Below are positions 1-5,304 of a stretch of DNA of 5,304 bases, one piece after another. Position numbers and translations under genes: made by a program. How positions within the stretch are numbered: the first letter of the stretch is position 1; the number at the start of each line of letters is the position of its first letter. The stretch is taken from NCBI GenBank assembly GCA_002348825.1, contig DEBN01000163.1, positions 1 to 5,304 of the forward strand, in the 5' to 3' direction. The notes beneath the pieces were generated by a model that had not been told where the DNA came from, searched no databases, and saw nothing but the letters and a program-made list of their open reading frames with translations. This DNA is from Gammaproteobacteria bacterium UBA2955 (GTDB taxonomy: Bacteria > Pseudomonadota > Gammaproteobacteria > Pseudomonadales > Azotimanducaceae).

Positions 1-1
1 C

Positions 2-1369
2 GAGGCCACTGGCATTACGTTTTCCGGCATTCCCAGTGGCCATGAGTTTAACTCGCTAATATTGGCGATACTTCAAAGCGGTGGCGCCTCTGACCTTAAG
101 CTCGATGCATCAATTATCGAAACGGTCCAATCGATAAACGAACCCGCCAATTTCGAGGTATTTATTAGCCTGAGCTGTCATAACTGTCCGGATGTTGTGC
201 AAACATTAAATAAGTTTGCATTGCTGAATCAGAACATAAGCACCGAGATGATCGACGGCGGCTTATTTCAGGACATCATCGACGGCAGGGATATACAGGG
301 CGTACCTAGCGTGTTCATGAACGGCGAACTGTTCATGAACGGCAAAGTCGATATCGCCAATATCATCGACAAACTTCGACCGATGGCGGTCAAAACGGAC
401 GGCAGCTCTGAACGCGTGATGCCAGAACAAGATGTTGTGGTCGTCGGCGGCGGGCCGGCCGCGATAAGCGCTGCGATATACAGCGCCCGCAAGGGACTAA
501 GCGTGACCGTAATCGCGGAAACCCTCGGCGGCCAGGTAAAGGACACTATGGATATCGAAAATTTGATATCGGTGCCAGCAACCACGGGTACGAAACTCAC
601 CGGTAATCTCCACGAACATCTGCGTGAATACGACATCACCCTCCGCGAGCATTTGCGCGTAACCGATATTCAGCAGGGCGCCCTGAAAAAGCTGCACCTA
701 TCCTCTGGCGAAATTTTCCAAGCACGAGCGGTGATAGTTGCGACCGGAGCAAACTGGAAGGAACTGGGCATACCCGGCGAGAAGGAAAATATCGGAAACG
801 GTGTGGCATTTTGTCCGCATTGCGACGGGCCGTTCTTCAAGGGCAAAGACATTGCCGTTGTCGGCGGCGGCAACTCGGGTATCGAAGCCGCCATAGACCT
901 ATCTGGCATTACTAAAAGCGTCACCGTACTGGAGTTCCTGCCGACCTTGAAGGCCGATAAGATTTTAGTCGATCGGCTACAAGCGAAAAGCAACATTTCC
1001 GTAATTACCAACGCGGCCTGCAAACAAATTACGACCGAGGCGGGCAAAGTTAAAGCCATCGATTACACCGATCGGGCAACCGACACCGAGCACTCCGTGC
1101 CAATAGCCGGAGTCTTCGTGCAGATTGGACTGGAGCCAAACAGCGAGTTTTTAAAAGATCTGGTGGAACTCAGCGACTATGGTGAGATCGTCGTCAATGA
1201 GCAGGGAGAAACCTCACAACCCGGCATTTTTGCCTGCGGCGACGTCACCACAGTGCCTTACAAACAAATCGTAATTGCCATGGGGGAAGGGGCGAAGACT
1301 TCGTTAGCCGCGTCCGACTACCTAATGAGGCAGACCGAACCTACATCTCAAGGCGCCGCCGCCGGATAG
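2..1369 (+). CDS. ahpF: Alkyl hydroperoxide reductase subunit F (AhpF), 5' end cut off by the window
   Basis: AhpF is the cytoplasmic flavoprotein disulfide reductase that passes electrons from NADH through FAD and two cysteine pairs to the peroxiredoxin AhpC, which detoxifies H2O2 and organic peroxides. The frame is open to the left edge, and the codons before the TTG at 62 encode conserved AhpF sequence ([16 protein letters not shown]). That TTG is therefore internal, and about 65 N-terminal residues are missing relative to the ~520-residue family. Visible parts are: the N-terminal thioredoxin-like redox pair CHNC (cysteines at 176-178 and 185-187) with its VPSVF cis-proline segment; the FAD-binding GGGPAA (446-463); the [12 protein letters not shown] flavin segment; the NADH-binding [10 protein letters not shown]; the catalytic CPHC (cysteines at 812-814 and 821-823); and the C-terminal [20 protein letters not shown]. 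The protein ends with a short extension, SQGAAAG. The usual partner ahpC is not in the window and probably lies upstream. The third glycine of the FAD motif is alanine. Identification is very secure. Confidence 0.97.
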   Translation, partial: EATGITFSGIPSGHEFNSLILAILQSGGASDLKLDASIIETVQSINEPANFEVFISLSCHNCPDVVQTLNKFALLNQNISTEMIDGGLFQDIIDGRDIQGVPSVFMNGELFMNGKVDIANIIDKLRPMAVKTDGSSERVMPEQDVVVVGGGPAAISAAIYSARKGLSVTVIAETLGGQVKDTMDIENLISVPATTGTKLTGNLHEHLREYDITLREHLRVTDIQQGALKKLHLSSGEIFQARAVIVATGANWKELGIPGEKENIGNGVAFCPHCDGPFFKGKDIAVVGGGNSGIEAAIDLSGITKSVTVLEFLPTLKADKILVDRLQAKSNISVITNAACKQITTEAGKVKAIDYTDRATDTEHSVPIAGVFVQIGLEPNSEFLKDLVELSDYGEIVVNEQGETSQPGIFACGDVTTVPYKQIVIAMGEGAKTSLAASDYLMRQTEPTSQGAAAG

Positions 1370-1396
1370 CCAACAAGAGGCTGCACCGCTACCCAG

Positions 1397-1427
1397 GCTC
1401 ACGCAACCGACATCGGACCCCGTGGGC
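1397..1427. terminator. Nested hairpin between convergent ahpF and DUF5916 genes
   Basis: An outer stem GCTCACG (1397-1403) pairs with CGTGGGC (1421-1427), 7 bp with one G-U pair. It encloses a second stem, CCGA (1407-1410) with TCGG (1413-1416). The structure begins 28 bases after the ahpF stop and touches the last base of the opposite DUF5916 stop codon. That is where a shared terminator would be expected for convergent genes. Neither strand has a T-run after the stem, so it is not a canonical intrinsic terminator. Termination function is inferred from position only. Confidence 0.25.
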
Positions 1428-3691
1428 TACTGAAAAACATCGAATATGCGCGAGTACTTGATTGCGAACTCGCGACGTTTCTCCATCCGACCCACAAAAC
1501 TGTCGTCGTCTACTTCGTTATAGACCAAAAACAATCCTGCGTTTGCCGCTTGAAGCCAGGAAAAACGAAGATTCGTCGCAATAAGGTCCGAACGATCATC
1601 AGACTGGACCAAAGCCTGCAGCAGGATTTTCGGCGAGAACGAATAGCCAAGACGAAGGCGCACGACATTTACCTCAAAGTCCCCTGCACTTGCGGGTGTG
1701 TTTTCAGTCGCGGCAAAAGCCGGCAGTTTTATGTCGTTGTGGCTCCAAGTAAGAGCCGCAGTAAACGCATCGCCCAATCGATAGTTTAACTTCGTTTCTA
1801 CCGCTACCCGGTCACCTCCGTAAAAACCACCAATAAAAGATTTAACCGAACCAAAAAGTGCTTTCTTCCGATCAGTCATGAAGACCAATTGCGACTCTTT
1901 GTGATCGTATTCGCCAATAGGCACGTAAGTGCCCTTGTTGATCTCAAAAGGCTCTCTTACACCCTCGTGGGTGAAGTTAATTCCGGTATGAATCTCGAGT
2001 CCGTTATGCCACTCAAAGTGGTTGTCGATGTGCGTAAAACCCGACTCGTGGTAACCGTCATTGTCGAAGTAACTTCTGTGATACGCATGCGGTCGCAATT
2101 CAAACAAACCCCATAAATCGGAGGGTCTGGTGCGGTTGAAAATCATAACGTCGAATTTTTCGTAGTTAGCGCGTCGCAAAAAACCAACCTCTGGATTGAA
2201 ATTTTCACCGACTTTCGCGTAACCAAGGCGATTAGTCCAAGATTTGGAATCCCAATTAAACCGCAGACTGCCCGCATAATCGTCGCCGCGTTTCCGCGGC
2301 GTTTCGGTTTGCGCCACATAACCGGTAATCGTTATTTCATCGCCAATTCCCCAGCGACCGTCAACCGCATAAGTATTGTTGTAGTCGTCATCCTCCTCGC
2401 CTTGCCGCGCCACATAAATCACCCCTAGAGACGAGCGATTAGCAAGTTCCTGGTTAACACGAGCGACAGTGTAGCTGTTAGCGGGCAACGCATTTACCGA
2501 CTGCGTCTGCATGTGGATCAAACCTAAATTCGTGGAATCTCTGACTTTTCCTGATAGACGAGCGCCGGCTGCAATGGGCTGCTGAACGCCACCACTGCCA
2601 ATGCCGATACGGCGGCTGAAAAATAATTCAACCTCTTTTGGATTCCCGACAGAAAATTGTCCCGCGTTTTCAAGGAAAAATGGCCTTTTCTCGGGCAGGA
2701 AAATACTGAACCGGTCGAGGTTAACCTGCACGTCATCGGCTTCTACTTGAGCAAAATCCGTATTGTATGTGAGGTCCAACGACAGGCTGGGGGTAAGGAG
2801 ATATTTGGCGTCCAATCCCCAATCTCCCTCGCGTTCAGCATTTGCATTCACCGCGCCGCCGGTTCTAGATTCACCCAAAAGGTAAGGCGTGAGCTTAAGA
2901 TTACGCTGTTTCGGTACAGTGACATTTTTCAGCGTGCCTGCCTCGGAGACTCGAAAGAGATTGTGCTGCCGATCCAGGGGAGCCCAAAAAGAAAGTTCAT
3001 TGCGCCGCGCTATTATCCGATGAAAATTGATCCCCCAGTCCTGGGTTTTAGCACCACCGTATCGAAGCGACTTAAAGGGGATGGCAAACTCGGCGCTCCA
3101 GCCCAGATCATTCACCTCTGCCGCGACTTGCCAGGACGCGTCCCAGTTCAAATTGAAACCGCCGCCACCCGAACCAAAACCACCAGCGCCGCCTTTAACA
3201 ACTTGGCCATCAAACTCACCAGCACCGGGAGTGGTCGAAAAAACGAACCCATTTTGTCGATCCTTGAACGAATCCAGCACCACCGCGAAGTTATCGACTT
3301 CCGGGGTAATCGAATCTCTACCACCATCCGAAATAATTAGCTTTTCCGGCTCGCTGTCGTAACAAATCACTCCGATAAAAAGAGTATCGTCTGAATATCC
3401 TACAAAAACGTCCGTTTGCTCGCTGGCGGCCAGTCCTTCAAAAGGGCGAACTTGAGTAAAACCACTCGCGGCCTTAGATGAACTCCAAGCCGGATCATTT
3501 ACCACATCGCCATCTAACACCGGCTGTGTTGAGAGTGCGATCGCGTCCATCGAGGGAGCGGCGAAGGATTTAGGTATTGCCAGCACAAGTGCTAGGCCAA
3601 ACCACAAAACGAGCTGAAAAGATCTTCCAAGCAATGGGGTCGCCTTACCGCGGATGTGTTTAATTTGCTCGTCGGGCTTTTCTACTAACAA
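1427..3691 (-). CDS. DUF5916 family outer-membrane/secreted protein with CBM9-like N-terminal domain
   Basis: This 754-residue protein is exported, probably to the outer membrane; its biochemical role is unknown. Residues 21-45 form a signal peptide: basic GR, hydrophobic core QLVLWFGLALVLAI, then a likely Sec cleavage after SFAA. Residues ~50-256 look like the CBM9-like beta-sandwich fused to many DUF5916 proteins (VLDGDVVNDPAW, DTLFIGVICYD, GWSAEFAIPFKSLRY). A glycine-rich insert sits at ~167-178. From ~262 the DUF5916 domain follows, with its hallmarks NTDFAQVEAD (310-319), PEKRPFFLE (333-341) and FFSRRIGIG (357-365). After that come alternating aromatic/polar strands suggesting a beta-barrel to the C-terminus, which ends DVFQ rather than in a terminal aromatic residue. 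There is no ATG before the signal peptide: the only starts are TTG at 3691 (no visible ribosome site; in-frame stop seven codons upstream) or TTG at 3634 (AAGG 8 bases upstream, giving a 26-residue signal peptide). I favour 3634 but give the longer frame. The gene lies 82 bp downstream of the P450. Family assignment is secure; function and substrate are not known. Confidence 0.9.
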   Translation of the reverse strand: MLVEKPDEQIKHIRGKATPLLGRSFQLVLWFGLALVLAIPKSFAAPSMDAIALSTQPVLDGDVVNDPAWSSSKAASGFTQVRPFEGLAASEQTDVFVGYSDDTLFIGVICYDSEPEKLIISDGGRDSITPEVDNFAVVLDSFKDRQNGFVFSTTPGAGEFDGQVVKGGAGGFGSGGGGFNLNWDASWQVAAEVNDLGWSAEFAIPFKSLRYGGAKTQDWGINFHRIIARRNELSFWAPLDRQHNLFRVSEAGTLKNVTVPKQRNLKLTPYLLGESRTGGAVNANAEREGDWGLDAKYLLTPSLSLDLTYNTDFAQVEADDVQVNLDRFSIFLPEKRPFFLENAGQFSVGNPKEVELFFSRRIGIGSGGVQQPIAAGARLSGKVRDSTNLGLIHMQTQSVNALPANSYTVARVNQELANRSSLGVIYVARQGEEDDDYNNTYAVDGRWGIGDEITITGYVAQTETPRKRGDDYAGSLRFNWDSKSWTNRLGYAKVGENFNPEVGFLRRANYEKFDVMIFNRTRPSDLWGLFELRPHAYHRSYFDNDGYHESGFTHIDNHFEWHNGLEIHTGINFTHEGVREPFEINKGTYVPIGEYDHKESQLVFMTDRKKALFGSVKSFIGGFYGGDRVAVETKLNYRLGDAFTAALTWSHNDIKLPAFAATENTPASAGDFEVNVVRLRLGYSFSPKILLQALVQSDDRSDLIATNLRFSWLQAANAGLFLVYNEVDDDSFVGRMEKRREFAIKYSRIFDVFQ
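3643..3649 (-). promoter_or_regulatory. Ribosome-binding-like GGTAAGG before the internal TTG (3634) of the DUF5916 gene
   Basis: On the minus strand GGTAAGG lies 8 bases before the TTG at 3634-3632. The upstream TTG at 3691 has no purine-rich element at a suitable distance. Starting at 3634 would place a compact signal peptide (MLGRSFQLVLWFGLALVLAI...) at the extreme N-terminus, which is the usual arrangement. The match to the Shine-Dalgarno consensus is partial, so this supports but does not prove the shorter start. Confidence 0.4.
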
Positions 3692-3773
3692 AGTTACGCC
3701 GACGCACCGCTACCGCAAAGACAGCGGCGGCCAGCAAAGCCAGCCCAGCAATAAGATCAGTTGATTAACCGAT
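3692..3773 (-). other. P450-DUF5916 intergenic gap (82 bp)
   Basis: The gap separates two same-strand genes. Besides the hairpin at the P450 stop it contains a second, weaker dyad on the minus strand: CCGCT (3727-3723) with AGCGG (3711-3707), extendable by one G-U and one C-G pair, around an 11-base loop. I see no convincing -35/-10 pair, which mildly favours transcription from the P450 promoter. A short open frame crossing the second half of the gap encodes a hydrophobic segment followed by arginines and is treated separately as an uncertain finding. Confidence 0.4.
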
Positions 3774-3775
3774 CT
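3754..3775 (-). terminator. 9-bp hairpin abutting the P450 stop codon; possible terminator or attenuator
   Basis: On the minus strand AGATCGGTT (3775-3767) can pair with AACTGATCT (3762-3754) as a 9-bp stem with one G-U pair and an AATC tetraloop. The first two bases belong to the P450 TAG stop. The following bases TTATTG are only a weak U-tract. A stem this long and tight exactly at the end of a gene suggests 3'-end formation or mRNA stabilisation. With the weak tract, partial read-through into the DUF5916 gene is equally possible. Confidence 0.4.
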
Positions 3776-5123
3776 AGTTTTTCTTATGCAATCGAACAGG
3801 CAGCTTTGTATAGCCACGGACGAAAGAAGAAAACGTTCTTTCTGGGTCTCCAACCACCTCGACATGATCAAAGCGCTTCAATATCTCTTCCCACAAAACG
3901 CGAAGCTGCATTTCCGCTACTCGATTACCCATGCATCGATGAATCCCAAAACCGAAAGACATGTGATTACGGGCATTTTCTCGATCTATGATGAGTTCGT
4001 CCGCTCTGTCGAAGACTTGCTCATCTCTATTTCCGGAGAGGTACCACATTAAAATTTGGTCGCCTGCTCTAATCTGCTTACCTCCGATCTCGCAATCGTT
4101 ATTTGCAGTTCTGCGCATGTAAGCCAGCGGCGTTTGCCAGCGGATAATTTCGGCGACCATATTTGGAATAACAGAGGGGTCAGCGCGCAATTTGTCGAAT
4201 TCAGCGGGGAACAGATTCAGCGCGTGCACACCAGCGCTCATGGAGTTTCTGGTGGTGTCATTGCCGCCAACGATCAACAAGATCAGATTGCCCAAAAAGG
4301 CCATCGGCTCAAGATCCTTAGTGTCTTCGCCATGCGCGAGCATAGAGACAAAGTCTCCGGTAGGGTTCTTCTTCCGCTCTTCCCACAAGTGAGTGAAGTA
4401 TACCAAGCACTCGATTAACTCTTCTCGGCGCTGCTCTTCGGTATCGATTATCCCGCTGCCGGGGGCGGCTGTCGCGACGTCTGACCATCGCGTCAATTTA
4501 CGACGTTCTTCGAATGGGAAATCAAACAATGTTGCGAGCATTTGAGTTGTCAGTTCGATCGAAACTTTATCAACCCAGTCGAAGGTTTCGCCCACGGGCA
4601 AGGAGTCGAGCACTGTACCCGTGCGCTGACGGATAAGGTCCTCCATTCCCGCCAAATTACGCGGCGAGACGACAGGAGACACGGTTTTTCGTTCAACATC
4701 ATGGCGCGGAGGGTCCATCGCGATAAACATCGTTACGTCGAGTGCGCCTTCAGGCAGCGGGCGGTCTATTGGAAAGCCCAAGGTGATACCATGGGCGCTG
4801 GAAAAGTTGTGGTGATCCGTATCTACGGCCTTGATGTCCGCATATTTCGTCAGCGACCAGAAACGCCCGGCTGTCTCAGTCTCATTGAAATGCACCGGGT
4901 CCTCTCGGCGTAAACGCCCAAAGTATTCCAGGCTTCGATTCTCGGCGAAGAGACGGTTCCAGACTGGATTTATGTCCTCGAGCGCGAGGTCCTCGACATT
5001 TGGAATGGGGCCACGCAACCTGTCCATTTCTGCGCCGGGACGATCATATTCCGGGCTGGGCGCTGCCAAACTACTCGACGACTCTACCTCGAACTCTACT
5101 GCCTCACTCACATCTATCTCCAC
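3774..5123 (-). CDS. CYP153: CYP153-like cytochrome P450 (probable terminal alkane/fatty-acid hydroxylase)
   Basis: This soluble 449-residue bacterial class I P450 uses O2 and electrons from a ferredoxin/ferredoxin-reductase pair. CYP153 enzymes characteristically hydroxylate the terminal carbon of medium-chain alkanes, fatty acids and related molecules. All hallmarks are present: the I-helix oxygen-activation segment GGNDTT (286-291), the K-helix ExxR (E325-R328) within the CYP153-typical EIIRWQTPLAYMRR, SGNRDE (363-368), and the heme-binding FGFGIHRCMG with Cys397 as thiolate ligand. MFIAMDPPRHDVER (132-145), LDFPFEERRKL-type sequence (LFDFPFEERRKL, 199-210) and the end SFVRGYTKLPVRL also read as CYP153. 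There is no membrane anchor; residues 1-35 are an acidic, serine-rich, low-complexity tail. GTG at 5123 is chosen because a TAA stop is the preceding in-frame codon and GAGG lies 6 bases upstream. The redox partners are not in the window. Family call is strong; the actual substrate cannot be read from sequence, and a CYP153-related subfamily with another substrate remains possible. Confidence 0.93.
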   Translation of the reverse strand: MEIDVSEAVEFEVESSSSLAAPSPEYDRPGAEMDRLRGPIPNVEDLALEDINPVWNRLFAENRSLEYFGRLRREDPVHFNETETAGRFWSLTKYADIKAVDTDHHNFSSAHGITLGFPIDRPLPEGALDVTMFIAMDPPRHDVERKTVSPVVSPRNLAGMEDLIRQRTGTVLDSLPVGETFDWVDKVSIELTTQMLATLFDFPFEERRKLTRWSDVATAAPGSGIIDTEEQRREELIECLVYFTHLWEERKKNPTGDFVSMLAHGEDTKDLEPMAFLGNLILLIVGGNDTTRNSMSAGVHALNLFPAEFDKLRADPSVIPNMVAEIIRWQTPLAYMRRTANNDCEIGGKQIRAGDQILMWYLSGNRDEQVFDRADELIIDRENARNHMSFGFGIHRCMGNRVAEMQLRVLWEEILKRFDHVEVVGDPERTFSSFVRGYTKLPVRLHKKN

Positions 5124-5129
5124 TTAGAT

Positions 5130-5140
5130 CCTCAACCTCC
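5130..5140 (-). promoter_or_regulatory. Ribosome binding site of the P450 gene
   Basis: On the minus strand GGAGG (5140-5136) and GAGG (5133-5130) precede the GTG at 5123 by 12 and 6 bases. The nearer GAGG has ideal spacing. Together with the in-frame TAA directly before the GTG, this decides the GTG start over the first ATG (residue 33). Confidence 0.75.
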
Positions 5141-5141
5141 A

Positions 5142-5170
5142 AATTAAGCGCTAAGGGCTATTTTAGTCAA
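5142..5170 (-). promoter_or_regulatory. Candidate sigma-70-type promoter of the P450 gene
   Basis: On the minus strand TTGACT (5170-5165; 5 of 6 to TTGACA) is followed after 17 bases by TTAATT (5147-5142; 3 of 6 to TATAAT). Transcription would begin near 5135, giving a very short leader that keeps only the GAGG ribosome site. The -10 match is poor, so the promoter may need an activator. Alternatively, the TAAAAT inside the palindrome could serve as the -10, but I see no good -35 for it. Confidence 0.4.
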
Positions 5171-5178
5171 CTAAAATA
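5159..5178. promoter_or_regulatory. 20-bp inverted repeat, probable operator of the P450 gene
   Basis: TATTTTAGTCAACTAAAATA consists of perfect 9-bp arms (5159-5167 and 5170-5178) around a CA centre. It lies 36 bases upstream of the P450 start codon and fully covers the -35-like TTGACT. Size, near-perfect dyad symmetry and position fit the binding site of a dimeric regulator such as a TetR- or MarR-family repressor. The regulator family is inference, and no regulator gene is present in the window. It is not a terminator: the stem is AT-rich and sits in the promoter region. Confidence 0.6.
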
Positions 5179-5304
5179 AGGCGCGCATAACGTCAGAGAA
5201 CTACTTAAGAGCAACCGTTTTTAAGGCTCATAAAGCCCTAAACCCGATCCGTTTACCGACGACCTGTCTGGCGTCCCTGAGGTATCTGCGCTCATGCGGA
5301 AGAT
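5179..5304. other. Region upstream of the P450 operator, no clear gene
   Basis: No gene is supported here. Two minus-strand frames are open from the right edge, one stopping at 5230-5228 (24 residues visible, basic, including RYLRDARQVVGKRIG) and one at 5223-5221 (27 residues). Either could be the tail of a neighbouring gene, but chance is as likely. An imperfect dyad, TTTAAGGCT (5220-5228) and AGCCCTAAA (5234-5242), covers these stops. As minus-strand RNA it forms a 9-bp stem with one G-U pair, but no U-tract follows. Confidence 0.3.

Noticed and set aside
62..64. TTG as the start codon of ahpF
   Set aside because: The frame stays open to the left edge, and the residues before it match conserved AhpF sequence, so the gene is truncated by the window rather than starting here.
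662..697. Minus-strand frames opposite ahpF (for example near 268-1059) as genes
   Set aside because: They are antisense to highly conserved AhpF motifs and have no domain features.
2657..3340. 227-codon open frame on the plus strand, antisense to the DUF5916 gene
   Set aside because: Its translation shows no recognisable domain and it lies wholly opposite a well-supported gene; the shadow of codon bias explains it.
1383..3714. 11-bp direct repeat GCACCGCTACC flanking the DUF5916 gene (1383-1393 and 3704-3714), as if marking an insertion
   Set aside because: A few 11-bp matches are expected by chance in 5.3 kb, a related 10-mer occurs inside the gene near 1800, and there are no terminal inverted repeats or transposase.
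4056..4913. Several plus-strand open frames of 66-123 codons opposite the P450 gene
   Set aside because: They overlap a complete P450 with all its motifs intact and have no protein features of their own.
5147..5152. AGCGCT palindrome between the -35 and -10 candidates as a second operator
   Set aside because: Only six bases are symmetric and the flanks do not extend cleanly; too short to support.

Overview
This 5.3 kb window is chromosomal-looking bacterial DNA, most like an aerobic, possibly marine or hydrocarbon-associated, Gram-negative proteobacterium (gammaproteobacterial flavour). The reasons are an AhpF of enterobacterial/gammaproteobacterial type, a signal-peptide-bearing outer-membrane DUF5916 protein, and a CYP153-like P450, a family typical of alkane- and fatty-acid-oxidising proteobacteria. 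The taxonomic statement is inference from gene families only. There are no RNA genes, insertion sequences, CRISPR arrays or phage genes.

Layout: (1) Positions 2-1369, plus strand, hold the 3' seven-eighths of ahpF, the NADH- and FAD-dependent reductase of the peroxiredoxin AhpC. It is truncated by the left edge and has no start codon in the window. (2) Positions 1370-1426 form a short convergent gap containing a nested hairpin without a U-tract. (3) Positions 1427-3691, minus strand, encode a secreted or outer-membrane DUF5916 protein with a CBM9-like N-terminal domain and a beta-barrel-like C-terminus. Its signal peptide can only be started from TTG codons. (4) Positions 3692-3773 are a short gap with a 9-bp hairpin abutting the P450 stop codon. 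(5) Positions 3774-5123, minus strand, encode a complete CYP153-like cytochrome P450 with a GTG start and a good ribosome binding site. (6) Positions 5124-5304 are the P450 upstream region. It contains a 20-bp inverted repeat overlapping a TTGACT -35-like element, then about 125 bp without a clear gene.

How the genes may work together: the P450 and the DUF5916 protein are co-oriented with an 82-bp gap and could be co-transcribed, although the hairpin at the P450 stop may limit read-through. A plausible but unproven reading is that the P450 hydroxylates a hydrophobic substrate (alkane, fatty acid or terpenoid-like) and the DUF5916 barrel acts at the outer membrane. ahpF converges on this pair and is probably an independent oxidative-stress unit with ahpC outside the window. 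The ferredoxin and ferredoxin reductase that a CYP153 needs are not in the window. I see no convincing novel multi-gene system here. The best leads are the operator-like palindrome and the P450/DUF5916 pairing.
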